This document shows, in pieces, positions 1 to 8,645 of a DNA stretch of 64,000 nt. Source of the DNA: Listeria cornellensis FSL F6-0969. GTDB taxonomy: Bacteria > Bacillota > Bacilli > Lactobacillales > Listeriaceae. Position 1 is the stretch's first letter. Each line of letters starts with the position of its first letter. A model generated the notes under the pieces. That model searched no databases. It was not told where the DNA came from and worked only from the letters and a program-made list of their open reading frames with translations. Both the position numbers and the translations under genes were made by a program. Location of the stretch: the NCBI RefSeq assembly GCF_000525855.1, contig NZ_AODE01000004.1, forward strand, positions 124,001-188,000, in the 5' to 3' direction.

Positions 1-157
1 TAGACTGAGATCGTCGGTAGGAAAAGATAAGGCAAATGAAATTATGTTGGAAGGTATTCTTGATCCAACAAATGTAGAGAAGAAACTCATCAATATTAGT
101 GATACTGGTGTAGTTGAGCAACATACACTTAATGTTGAAGGTAAGAAAATAAAGTAA
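1..157 (+). CDS. C-terminal end of a PoNe-type DNase toxin (partial)
   Basis: An open frame enters from the left edge (codons in phase with base 2) and ends at TAA 155-157, giving about 51 residues. The motif RLRSSVGKDKANEI followed by a short beta-rich tail (LINISDTG, then HTLNVEGKKIK) resembles the end of PoNe (polymorphic nuclease effector) domains, which typically finish with an R-L-x-x-A-V-G-K-x-x-A-(D/E)-E-I segment and a Y-x-L-(D/N)-x-x-G-K tail. The gene directly downstream is a cognate-type PoNi immunity gene, which supports this. In Listeria relatives such domains often sit at the end of LXG or other secreted polymorphic toxins, but the N-terminus lies outside the window, so the secretion route is inference. 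Confidence 0.65.
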   Translation, partial: RLRSSVGKDKANEIMLEGILDPTNVEKKLINISDTGVVEQHTLNVEGKKIK

Positions 158-178
158 GGAAGCAAGGAGTGGTCTATT

Positions 179-889
179 TTGACTAGAGATACAAAGAAAG
201 ATAAACAATATTTTATTGATTTTATTCAATATGAGAACCAGAGTATTGAAAAATTTCAGAATGCGGTAAACAGCGTCATTGAAGCGAGAGGTAAGGATGA
301 TCAAGGAGTCAGTAGAGGATACAATTTCTTGTTTGGTCTACACTTTAGCAAATTAAATGCGCTATATTCAAGCGGCGCTCCACTAGAAGAAATCAAAGAA
401 TTTATACCAGAGATAATTGATATCACAGAAAAGGTTTGGAAGTCTGAGAGTGGTTATGTAGAGATGGTATGGCTGTTGTCAGTAGGTATTATGTTAGAGA
501 TTCCAGACGAGCAAATGAAAAGATTACATGACATCGTAAAATCAGATGGTGTAGAAGATTATTTACTAAACTACCTAATGAAAAAGGATGGCAGTAATTC
601 AGCTTTGACAAGTCCCTTTTTGCATGAGGTTCCCTATAAATTCCTTCAATTGGTTATAGAGTCCAATGGTAAGGCTGCCATAAATTTATTAAAACAATAT
701 CTGAGTGACGAATGGTATGAAAGGCATGATGATATGGGATGGTACGACTCCGATAAAAGTAAAGAAAATATATATAGTGGGTACTGGAGTTTTGAAAGTG
801 GAGCTATAGCTAAAATGATGGGATTAGATGACAGCTTTATAAAGGATAGTCCATTTTATCCCTATGATTTAGTTCATTATAAGGATTAA
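179..889 (+). CDS. PoNi-family immunity protein (DUF1910/DUF1911)
   Basis: 236 residues, starting 21 bp after the toxin stop codon; the start is preceded by an AAGGAGTGG-type ribosome site. The N-terminal third (YFIDFIQYENQSIEKF, then RGKDDQGVSRGYNF) matches the PoNi N-terminal helical domain. The C-terminus (SGYWSFESGAIAKMMG, then FYPYDLVHY) matches the DUF1911/PoNi C-terminal domain. Known family members bind and neutralise PoNe DNases in the cytoplasm. There is no signal peptide or membrane segment. Toxin-immunity order and tight spacing fit co-transcription. Family assignment is strong; the specific partner is inferred from adjacency. Confidence 0.85.
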   Translation: MTRDTKKDKQYFIDFIQYENQSIEKFQNAVNSVIEARGKDDQGVSRGYNFLFGLHFSKLNALYSSGAPLEEIKEFIPEIIDITEKVWKSESGYVEMVWLLSVGIMLEIPDEQMKRLHDIVKSDGVEDYLLNYLMKKDGSNSALTSPFLHEVPYKFLQLVIESNGKAAINLLKQYLSDEWYERHDDMGWYDSDKSKENIYSGYWSFESGAIAKMMGLDDSFIKDSPFYPYDLVHYKD

Positions 890-1181
890 ATGTCCAATAA
901 CTAAAAGAATTAATCGAATAGAGAATAATTGATTTGCGGCTTCGTATTTTGAAATTATAGAAGAATGCTATGAATTGGTTTAGTGAAAAATGATGTTGAC
1001 AGCAAAAAAGTAGCAACATGTATAATACCTATTGTAAAAAAACAAGCAATTTCACAAACTAGATATAGCAATAGCAACGATTATAGAGCCTAATATCATT
1101 TTTCGTGACTCTTAATCAGCGGGTCGTGAGCTTGTGTCTCTCACGTTCTAATGTATTAATCACTGGAGATGATAATGAAAT
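890..1181. other. Intergenic region after the toxin-immunity pair
   Basis: No supported gene. It contains a near-consensus promoter (996-1026) and, at about 1108-1143, a stretch that resembles the 3' half of a tRNA-Lys (CTCTTAA anticodon-loop-like sequence and a GTGAG/CTCAC T-arm-like pair) but is too degenerate to call. The composition is A/T-rich, like an accessory region. Confidence 0.4.
996..1026 (+). promoter_or_regulatory. Sigma-A promoter, consensus boxes with 19-bp spacer
   Basis: TTGACA at 996-1001 and TATAAT at 1021-1026 are both perfect consensus. The spacer is 19 bp and contains an A6 run, so the true spacing may differ if that run is miscounted. It would drive the short frame beginning near 1182. 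Confidence 0.6.
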
Positions 1182-1397
1182 GTGGGAATGATCGTGGCAG
1201 ATATTTTGAAAACCCTGCGTAGCAATAAATCTGTCCCACATATTAAACCCGTCGAAGGCACTAAGAAATTCGAAAGACATTGTTACTTAGAGTCAGAACC
1301 GTATGATAGCAACCTATTGGAGATTGTAGAAGATTTTCAATATTGGTTCGCTCATACGGTTGTTTTTTATAGTGAATTCACCGTGATTTATATTTGA
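1182..1397 (+). CDS. Hypothetical 71-residue protein, possibly a fragment
   Basis: Open from a GTG at 1182 to TGA at 1395-1397, with GGAG about 15-20 bp upstream next to alternative ATGs in another phase. This suggests that either the start or the frame is disturbed. The product (MGMIVADILKTLRSNK, ending FYSEFTVIYI) is soluble-looking and I do not recognise it. It follows a strong promoter and sits next to a toxin-immunity pair, so it might be a remnant of another immunity gene. That is only a guess from position. Confidence 0.3.
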   Translation: MGMIVADILKTLRSNKSVPHIKPVEGTKKFERHCYLESEPYDSNLLEIVEDFQYWFAHTVVFYSEFTVIYI

Positions 1398-1423
1398 TAA
1401 ATTACTACATTTTATGCTACAAT
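1394..1423 (+). promoter_or_regulatory. Likely promoter for the downstream transporter gene
   Basis: TTGATA at 1394-1399, an 18-bp spacer and TACAAT at 1418-1423. It lies 150 bp upstream of the transporter start, leaving a leader in which I see no clear riboswitch. Confidence 0.4.
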
Positions 1424-1574
1424 TCATGTGACAGTAATTATTGATTTCTTTAAATTTCAGAACATTCTCACTAGTTTGTTTGATATTGAACATACTCAGA
1501 AATAGGGAGGAACACGAGGGTATTACGCGGGATAATATGTCGGGTGGAATAATTTAATGAGATGGGGGATTTAT

Positions 1575-2744
1575 ATGAATCCGGTTACAGCTTTTACGAT
1601 TATCATGCTTATTTGGACTATTGGTGATTTTGTGGCTAAGAAAACGAAGTCGCTTATTTCTTCTTTACTTGTGGCGGCGATTATTTTTATTGTTGGTTTT
1701 AAAACGAATCTATTTCCGGAAGATTTGTTGACAAGTTCTTCTTTACTCGCGCTAGGTCAGACGGTTATCGGCATGCTGATTGTTCATATCGGGACGATGA
1801 TTAGTATTGACGAATTGAAAAAACAGTGGAGAACGGTTCTTATCGGTGTTTCGGCGATCCTTGGCATTATCGTTTTTCTTTTCACGATTGGTTCTTTCTT
1901 TTTGGATCAAAACTTCATCATTTCGGCGATTGGTGCGATTAGTGGTACGACGGTTGCGGTTATCATTATTCAAGAAGCGGCTCTGGCATCTGGATTGGTG
2001 TTGGTTGCTGTTTTCGCTGTGTTGATTTCGGCTTTTCAAGGCTTGATCGGTTATCCGCTGACGTCGGTTATTTTGCGGAAAGAGGCGCAGCGTGTGCGGG
2101 GGGAATATCGGGCTGGCACGTTGAAAGTGAAGGCACCGGTCGAAAAAGAGATGAGTAAGGAACCGAGAACGATTTTGCCACAAGCGTTTCAAACGACGGC
2201 GGGGACTTTGTTTGTAGTCGGTGCGGTGGTCATGTTGGCTGGGTTTATTGCTGACATGACGAATGGAATTTTGAACCAATTTGTTGTGGCGTTATTGCTT
2301 GGTATTTTACTTCGTGCATTTGGTATTCTAAAACCGAACATTTTGACTGGTATTGATGCATACGGGTTGATGATGATTGGGATTTTGCTCATTATTTTTG
2401 GACCGCTTGCTACGTCTTCGGTGGACGATTTAATTGCGCTGATTGGTCCGCTTTGTATCGCATTTGCCATTGGGGTTACAGGAAGTATCGCATTTTCGGC
2501 CGTTTTGGGGAAACTTCTTGGGTATAGTATGGCAATGTCGATGGCGATTGGGTTAACGACGCTCTATGGTTTTCCTGGAACAATGATTTTGAGTCAAGAG
2601 GCCGCGAAAAGTGCTGGTGAGAACAAGGATGAAATCGCGGCGATTGAGGGAGAAATATTACCGAAAATGATTGTTGCTGGTTTTTCGACGGTTACTATCT
2701 TGTCGGTGGTGGTTACGAGTATTTTGGCAGGGTTTATACATTAG
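1575..2744 (+). CDS. Polytopic membrane transporter, unknown substrate
   Basis: 389 residues from the ATG at 1575. That start is preferred over the in-frame ATG at 1557 because GGGGG lies 7-8 bp before it. The protein is almost entirely hydrophobic, with about 10-11 membrane segments and a charged cytoplasmic loop near residues 160-195 (RKEAQRVRGEYRAG onward). Two inverted-looking halves, each with glycine-rich hairpins (GAISGTTVA; GLTTLYGFPGT), are reminiscent of elevator-type secondary carriers such as the ESS/GltS group. I cannot assign a substrate. It stands alone, followed by a weak hairpin and T-run. Confidence 0.55.
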   Translation: MNPVTAFTIIMLIWTIGDFVAKKTKSLISSLLVAAIIFIVGFKTNLFPEDLLTSSSLLALGQTVIGMLIVHIGTMISIDELKKQWRTVLIGVSAILGIIVFLFTIGSFFLDQNFIISAIGAISGTTVAVIIIQEAALASGLVLVAVFAVLISAFQGLIGYPLTSVILRKEAQRVRGEYRAGTLKVKAPVEKEMSKEPRTILPQAFQTTAGTLFVVGAVVMLAGFIADMTNGILNQFVVALLLGILLRAFGILKPNILTGIDAYGLMMIGILLIIFGPLATSSVDDLIALIGPLCIAFAIGVTGSIAFSAVLGKLLGYSMAMSMAIGLTTLYGFPGTMILSQEAAKSAGENKDEIAAIEGEILPKMIVAGFSTVTILSVVVTSILAGFIH

Positions 2745-2783
2745 ATAGAAGTTTCACTCGTTAAATACTATTGGTTAAAATTG

Positions 2784-2855
2784 AAACTGCTTGGTGTCAA
2801 CGTTTTGGGAATTGTAAAAGATTTTCAGAAGCCGTTGTTTCAGGCAGTTTTTTTG
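2784..2855 (+). terminator. Possible terminator after the transporter gene
   Basis: AAACTGC at 2784-2790 can pair with GCAGTTT at 2844-2850, followed by a run of T. The loop is long, so it is a weak candidate. Confidence 0.35.
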
Positions 2856-2962
2856 TGGCTAATACTTCTTATTTGAAGTAACTATAATCTTGTTTATGAA
2901 ATCGTTTTGCATTTTTTATTGTTTTTTTTTGTAACATTAGTACAACAGGAGGTGGTGAACAC

Positions 2963-3384
2963 ATGAGCAAGAGAATATTGGTAGTCATCATATTTTTATT
3001 TATTTGTGTAGGTGGATATTTTGTGTACAAATTAAGCTTTGGAAGTTCTAATTATAAATGGGAGGGACATAATAATGAGTGGAGCGCCAAGTTTGGTGTA
3101 TCAAGGAACTCCGCGAAAGATATGTATTCAGGTACAGTGAATTGGACCGGGGATTCAGATGAGAAAGAACGGATATATATCAATCGCATGGAGACTTTTT
3201 TTGATGGGGGAAAAAAATTGACGCATCAGAAATAAAACATACATATTTTGATGAGTTACCCTTTGCTGAATTTCAACAAAATGTAAAAGAAAATACTAAA
3301 ATAAAGATAATCATTTTTGGAGCAATAGATAAGAAGGAATTTTCTGAAGAGTTAACGTTGAGCAGAGAAGGGAGTGGCAACTGA
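2963..3384 (+). CDS. Small membrane-anchored extracytoplasmic protein (frame broken at an A7 run)
   Basis: An excellent AGGAGGTGG ribosome site precedes the ATG at 2963. The first 20 residues form an N-terminal membrane anchor (RILVVIIFLFICVGGYFVY), followed by a polar domain. The frame stops at 3235, but adding one base to the A7 run at 3211-3217 continues it to TGA 3382-3384 with ordinary protein sequence (DASEIKHTYFDELPF and onward), giving about 140 residues. I do not recognise a family. The second half shows an alternating beta pattern, as expected of a small exported domain. Confidence 0.55.
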
Positions 3385-3571
3385 CTTGCGTGTGCTGCTG
3401 AATATATATGTCAAGAAACTTCTGATGAGTAGACACCTATTCGAGATATACAAGATATGACACTTCACGATGTTAAAGAAGAGATGGAAGGGAGGGGTAG
3501 AACATCGTTTGGGGTATAATATCTGGTATGATGGTTGCTTTTTTGCTATGATTGGGTGCGGAAGGGGTGTT

Positions 3572-4442
3572 ATGATGAAATTAGGTTATGCGTGTATTAA
3601 TATGTCGATGCCTTCGAAGTTTCGGACGTGCCGGTTGCGGACTGTTGAGGAGCAGGGGTTAGAAAAGGTGAAGGAGATTGCGGTACATAATTTGGCGGAG
3701 GTTATCCGGGTTTTGGAATGGAATATTGCGCACGAGATTTATTTTTTCCGGATGTCGAGTGATTTGATTCCTTTTGCGTCGCATCCGATTATGACGTGGG
3801 ATTGGCAGCGGGATACGGATATTTTGGCGTTGACGGCTGAGATTAGTCGGCTGCGGGAGCTTCATGGGATGCGCTTGTCGATGCATCCTGGGCAGTACAC
3901 GATTATTAATTCGCCGCGTGCGGATGTTGTGGAGAAGGCGATTGCGGAACTTTCGTATCATCAGCAGTTGTTGGATTTAGTCGGTGGCACGGATATGATT
4001 TTGCATATTGGCGGTGCTTACGGAGATAAGAAAACGGCAAGTGAGCGCTTTATTCATGCATATAACGGCTTATCGAATGATATTAAGCGGCTTTTACGGC
4101 TTGAAAATGATGATAAGACGTATACGGCGAATGATGTTTTGGGGGATTGCGAAGGCAACGGGTGCAACGGTTTGCTTTGATATTCATCATCATATTTGTA
4201 ATCATGAGCCGGACGCGGATGTGGCGCAAATTGTGACGGATGTTTTTAAAACGTGGGAAACGACGCCAAAAATGCATATTAGTTCTGGGAAAACGGGTGC
4301 TACAGATCGGTCGCATCATGATTTGATTCATTTGGAGGATTTCCAGCGGTTGATGGGATTATTGGCTGGTCGGGACGTGGACATTATGTTTGAGGCAAAG
4401 CGCAAGGAGCAGTCTGTTTTGGTATTGCGGGAGAAGCTGTGA
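3572..4442 (+). CDS. uvsE: UV damage endonuclease UvsE/UvdE (frame broken at a G5 run)
   Basis: TIM-barrel endonuclease that nicks 5' of UV photoproducts and other lesions. The start is at ATG 3572 (MMKLGYACIN), with GGAAGGGG just upstream. Family hallmarks are MRLSMHPGQYTIINSP, MILHIGGAYGDK, and after the break TVCFDIHHH and DIMFEAKRKE, which carry the metal-binding His/Asp/Glu residues. Frame one ends at 4180; removing one G from the G5 run at 4141-4145 joins VLGIAKATGATVCFDIHHH without a gap. Repaired length is about 289 residues, close to the family norm. A TATAAT-like box lies at about 3520. Confidence 0.85.
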
Positions 4443-4509
4443 AAGAAGGTTTACGGATACGCCAAGTCATGATAAAATGATGATTAGTGAGTGATGGAGG
4501 CGAAATGCG

Positions 4510-5112
4510 ATGAAGAAGCGGACTCGTGCGGAAGAATTGGTTTTTACACGTAATAAAATTTTAACGACGGCTCGCGATTTGTTTATGGAGAAGGGTTATC
4601 GAACGGTTTCTACGCGTGATATTGCGGCGCAGTGCCAGATGACGCAACCCGCGCTTTATCACCATTTTAAGGATAAGGAATCGCTTTATGTCGAGGTTGT
4701 TCGACAGCTAACGATTGAGATTCACACGGACATGATTCCGATTGAGCAGGCAAATGATTCGCCAAAAGTGCAGTTAAAGGCTATGCTAATGATGTTGATT
4801 GAGAATCATCCAACGAATATTTTGATGATGATTCATGATATATTGAATGAGTTGAAGAAGGAAAATCAGTTTTTGATGTTTCAGCTTTGGCAATCGACAT
4901 ATTTGGATCCATTTAAGCGTCTTTTTAAAAAGATGGCGGATGATGGAACTTTGCGTGAAGGAGTGACGAGTGAGACGGCGGCGCGTTATTGTTTGTCGAC
5001 GATTAGCCCTGTTTTTGCTAGTGATAGCCCGTTTCGTACTGGTTCTATCTCGGATCGCCTTGATGAGCTGATTGATTTTATGATGTTTGGAATTTGTAAA
5101 AAAGAGGTATAG
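4510..5112 (+). CDS. TetR/AcrR-family transcriptional regulator
   Basis: 200 residues. The N-terminal helix-turn-helix is typical: ARDLFMEKGYRTVSTRDIA, then MTQPALYHHFKDKESLY (about residues 18-60). The C-terminal ligand domain is unassigned. A GGAGG ribosome site lies before ATG 4510. The gene is transcribed in the same direction as the MmpL-like exporter 95 bp downstream, and two related palindromes lie between them. The likely role is drug- or lipid-responsive repression of that exporter, which is inferred from adjacency. Confidence 0.85.
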   Translation: MKKRTRAEELVFTRNKILTTARDLFMEKGYRTVSTRDIAAQCQMTQPALYHHFKDKESLYVEVVRQLTIEIHTDMIPIEQANDSPKVQLKAMLMMLIENHPTNILMMIHDILNELKKENQFLMFQLWQSTYLDPFKRLFKKMADDGTLREGVTSETAARYCLSTISPVFASDSPFRTGSISDRLDELIDFMMFGICKKEV

Positions 5113-5132
5113 TTGGAATGTCTCTTTTTTTT
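5098..5132 (+). terminator. Terminator overlapping the end of the tetR-type gene
   Basis: An A6-GAG / CTC-T8 stem-loop spans the TAG stop of the regulator, followed by eight T residues. Confidence 0.6.
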
Positions 5133-5143
5133 ATAAATAAATA

Positions 5144-5183
5144 TTTATCACTTGATAAACGAAAATATTGATCGACTGATAAA
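5144..5183. promoter_or_regulatory. Tandem palindromic operators upstream of the exporter
   Basis: TTTATCACTTGATAAA at 5144-5159 is a perfect 6-bp-arm palindrome. A related copy, TTGATCGACTGATAAA, lies at 5168-5183, 24 bp away centre to centre. Both precede the exporter start by 25-60 bp. Two evenly phased copies next to a TetR gene make TetR binding the natural inference. Confidence 0.6.
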
Positions 5184-5207
5184 TGAAAAAATAAGGGGGA
5201 AGTTGAA

Positions 5208-7423
5208 ATGAGTCATGGTATTTTTAGTAAGATCGCGAATGCGGTAGGAGGGAAGCGGGGGCGTTGGATTACGCTTGCTGTCTGGATTTTGATCGTGGTC
5301 GCCTTGCAGGTATTTTTGCCGAAATCGGAGGATTATAAGGATGATGCAGCGTCGGATTTGGCGGCAGCGGAGCCTTCTGTTGTAGCACAAAAGGTGATGG
5401 ATGAGCAGTTTCCGACTGGGGAAGGTACGCCGGCTCTGATTACTTGGTTCCGGAGTACTGGACTGACAAATACTGATTTAGCGCAAATTCAGGAGTTTTC
5501 GAAGGAGTTGCAACAAAACCCGGTGGATCATCAGAAAACGGTGGTTCCATACGATAAAATGCCACTTCCGGTTTTGAAGCAGCAGGTTTCGAAGGATGGT
5601 ACGACGTTTATCCAGACGGTTTTAATGGATTCGGAGGCGGCTTCGGATGAGTTGAAAACAAGTTTTGAGGAGTTGGAAAAAACGGCGAATGGTATTTTTG
5701 CGGATAAGCCGTTTGATCAGAAGGTTAGTAGTAAGGACACGTTGACGGCGCGCACGACTGGGCCTGCGGGGATTAGCGTGGATGCGACGGAGCTGTTTAG
5801 TGATGCGGATGTGTCGTTATTAATCGGGACGGTCTTGCTTGTTTTGATATTCTTGTTGGTGATTTACCGTTCACCGATTCTGGCATTTATTCCGCTTATT
5901 GCGGTCGGTTTTGCTTATCTGGCGGTGACGCCGATTATTGCGTTGCTTGGGAAAGAGGGCATTATTACGTACGGTTCGCAGGGGCTTTCGATTATGACGG
6001 TGCTTTTGTTCGGGGCTGGGACGGATTATTGTTTGTTCTTGATTGCGAGATTCCGCAGCCAGCTACACCATGATGAAAATCGCTATACGGCTTTTAAAAA
6101 AGGCGTTTAGCAATACGGCGGGCGCGATTGCGCTTAGCGGTTTCACGGTGATGGCGGCGCTACTTATTTTACTTGTTGCAAAATATGGTTCGATTCACAA
6201 TTTTGCGGTGCCGTTTAGCTTGTCGATTTTGATTATGATGATTTCTTCGTTGACGCTAGTTCCGGCGTTGCTCGGCATTTTTGGTCGGATTTCGTTCTGG
6301 CCGTTCGTTCCGCGCACGGAGGAAATGGCAAAAGCGCATGCTGCTAAAAAAGGCAAAACGGTGAAACCTCATCGCGAAAACCGTTTTTGGCATCGTGTTG
6401 GTGAAATGTCAGCGCAACATCCGATTAAAACGTTTGTGATCACGATTTTGGTTTTGGGTGGTTGTGCGATTTTTGCGACGCAGGTGAAATATACGTATGA
6501 CACGCTTTCGACATTCCCGAAAGATATGCCGTCGCGTGAAGGTTTTACATTGATTAGCGATCATTTTGGCGCTGGGCAGTTGGCGCCGGTGAATTTGATT
6601 GTGAAAACGGATGGTGAAAAGACGGATCTTCGGACTAATTTGCAGCAAGATGATGGTATTGCGAATGTTTCTGTGGGCGTTCCGAGCACGAAAAATCCGG
6701 ATTATATGATGTATACGATTGAGCTTGCGGATAACCCGTATAGCAATGAGGCGATGGACATTATTCCAGATATTCGTGATACGGCAAAAACGACGCTGAG
6801 TGATGCTGGGATTTCGAAAGACAATATTTGGATTGCTGGACAAACGGCGACGCAATACGATTCGCGTGCTGTGACGAAACAGGATGAGGCGTTGATTATT
6901 CCGCTTGTTATCGGCTTGATTGCGTTGTTACTACTTGTTTATTTGCGTTCGGTGACAGCGATGATTTATCTCGTAGCGACGGTTCTGCTTTCGTTCTTCA
7001 GTGCACTTGGGCTAGGCTGGCTTATCATTCATTACGTGATGGGCGTCGAGGCAATAGCTGGTTTGATCCCGATTTATGCGTTTGTCTTTATTGTCGCGCT
7101 CGGCGAGGATTACAATATTTTCATGATTTCAAGCATCTGGAAAAAAAAGCCGGGAATTGCCTCTGCGTGAGGCGATTACAGAAGGTGTCGGGCAAACTGG
7201 TGGCGTTATTACATCGGCTGGTATTATTTTAGCTGGAACGTTTGCTGTTTTGACGACTTTACCGATTCAACTACTCGTCCAATTTGGCTTAATAACGGCG
7301 ATTGGTGTCTTATTGGATACCTTCATCGTCCGTCCATTCTTAGTCCCGGCAATAACGATGATGCTTGGAAAGTGGGCATTCTGGCCAGCAAGCGCACCGA
7401 GAAAGAATCATCTGCGTCGTTAA
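5208..7423 (+). CDS. MmpL/YdfJ-type RND-superfamily exporter (two frame breaks)
   Basis: Repaired length is about 738 residues, the usual size of the Gram-positive YdfJ/MmpL group. Layout: TM1 at residues 20-40, a large extracytoplasmic domain, five TMs (LIGTVLLVLIFLLVIYRSP; GAGTDYCLFLIARFR), a second TM/loop/five-TM repeat with the equivalent motif ALGEDYNIFMISS, then a final TM pair. The two motifs supply the intramembrane acidic residues for proton coupling. The frame must lose one A in the run 6096-6101 (to read TAFKKAFSNTAG) and one A in 7141-7148 (to read WKKSRELPLREAI). AAGGGGGAAG precedes the start. Confidence 0.85.
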
Positions 7424-7548
7424 AATCTCCGTTCCAGTGCTCGTGTACAAGTCGTACATTCCGCTCTGGTACTCGCTTTTGCCTAGCATCTAATCATTTC
7501 TCGGCGCGCTTGAATTTAGTGGCATGTTCTGGGTTATGAGAATAACGC

Positions 7549-7576
7549 TTGTTTCCCACCTCAAAAAGTATATAAT
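7549..7576 (+). promoter_or_regulatory. Promoter of the dipeptidase gene
   Basis: TTGTTT at 7549-7554, a 16-bp spacer and TATAAT at 7571-7576, just ahead of the GGGGGTGGG ribosome site. Confidence 0.55.
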
Positions 7577-7602
7577 AGAGATATTAAATGGGGGTGGGTG
7601 TA

Positions 7603-8535
7603 ATGATGAACATCGTGGATATGCATTGTGACGCGCTTTACAAGCTACAGGCGGGTGCTGGGAAAGTCACGTTTCAGGATTCGGAGCAGTTGGACGTGAA
7701 TTTTGAAAAAATGATTGCGGGCGGCATCAAAATGCAGGCTTTTGCGATTTTTTTAGAGCCGACAACACCTGTCGAACAGAAATGGAAGAAAGCGATTGAG
7801 CAGGTGAATATTTATAAGCAGCATGTTTTGCATCGAAATGGTGTGATTAAGCCGCTCAGACAGTGGTCCGATGTGGATCGTGTACCGGAGGAGAAAATCG
7901 CGGCGTTTCTGACTTTGGAGAGTGTGGAGCCGATTGGGACGGACTTACGCAAATTGGATCAAATGCTTGATTATGGCGTGCTTTCGGTCGGTTTGACTTG
8001 GAATAACGCGAATTTGGCGGCGGATGGAATTGAGGAGTCTCGCGGTGCTGGTTTGACGGATTTCGGTAAAGCGATTGTGGCGAAACTGAATGACCGGAAA
8101 GTTTTCACGGACGTGTCGCATTTGAGTGAGAAGGCATTCTGGGACGTGATGGAACTCGCGGATTATCCGATTGCTAGCCATTCTAACGCAAAAGCGATTT
8201 GTTCGCACCCTCGTAACTTGTCGGATGAGCAAATCAAAGCACTCCTTGAAAAAAACGCGATGATTCATCTGGTTTTCTATCCACTTTTTGTGAAAGAGAC
8301 GGCGGACACGGTTTATATGGAAGATTTAATTGCGCATATCAAACATATTTGCGATCTTGGCGGTGTTAAGAATATTGGATTTGGTTCGGATTTTGATGGG
8401 ATTCCTTATCATATTGAGGGCTTGGAGGATTGTTCGAAATATCCGGCGTTTATCGCGGAGCTCAGAAAGCATTTTACAGAACAGGAAATTAAGGGTTTTT
8501 GCTATGATAATTTCATCGAGCATTTGCCGAAATAG
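7603..8535 (+). CDS. Membrane-dipeptidase family (M19) zinc dipeptidase
   Basis: About 310 residues. An earlier in-frame ATG exists at 7588, but the GGGGGTGGG ribosome site lies inside that extension, so ATG 7603 (or 7606) is preferred. M19 metal ligands are visible: the HxD motif in MHCDALYK, the glutamate in LESVEPIG, histidines in [10 protein letters not shown] and [15 protein letters not shown], and the family signature GFGSDFDGI near the C-terminus. No signal peptide, so a cytosolic dipeptidase like other Firmicutes members. Followed by a strong terminator. Its position before rpoN matches the Listeria order. Confidence 0.9.
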   Translation: MMNIVDMHCDALYKLQAGAGKVTFQDSEQLDVNFEKMIAGGIKMQAFAIFLEPTTPVEQKWKKAIEQVNIYKQHVLHRNGVIKPLRQWSDVDRVPEEKIAAFLTLESVEPIGTDLRKLDQMLDYGVLSVGLTWNNANLAADGIEESRGAGLTDFGKAIVAKLNDRKVFTDVSHLSEKAFWDVMELADYPIASHSNAKAICSHPRNLSDEQIKALLEKNAMIHLVFYPLFVKETADTVYMEDLIAHIKHICDLGGVKNIGFGSDFDGIPYHIEGLEDCSKYPAFIAELRKHFTEQEIKGFCYDNFIEHLPK

Positions 8536-8541
8536 GACGAT

Positions 8542-8572
8542 GCGCCTCCTAGCATGATTGGGAGGCGTTTTT
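8542..8572 (+). terminator. Rho-independent terminator of the dipeptidase gene
   Basis: GCGCCTCC / GGGAGGCG stem followed by TTTTT. Confidence 0.85.
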
Positions 8573-8645
8573 ATTTAGGTCTTATCGACTTGGGTGGGAC
8601 GTGTTATAATAGAGAGGACGAGTATGAAATAGGAGGAGTTATCTC

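Noticed and set aside
1108-1143. tRNA-Lys-like 3' half (CTCTTAA loop, GTGAG/CTCAC arm)
   Set aside because: The anticodon stem pairs only three bases, the T-loop has the wrong length and no 5' half exists; not callable as a tRNA or an attachment site.
1752-2470. Antisense open frames within the transporter gene
   Set aside because: Low-complexity Arg/Asn-rich translations without ribosome sites; shadows of the + strand gene. The same applies to the many antisense frames over rpoN, pgk, gpmI, rnr, kbl and others.
3430-3520. Short open stretch reading TPIRDIQDMTLHDVKEEMEG upstream of uvsE
   Set aside because: Directly preceded by an in-frame stop, no start codon or ribosome site, and no recognised family.
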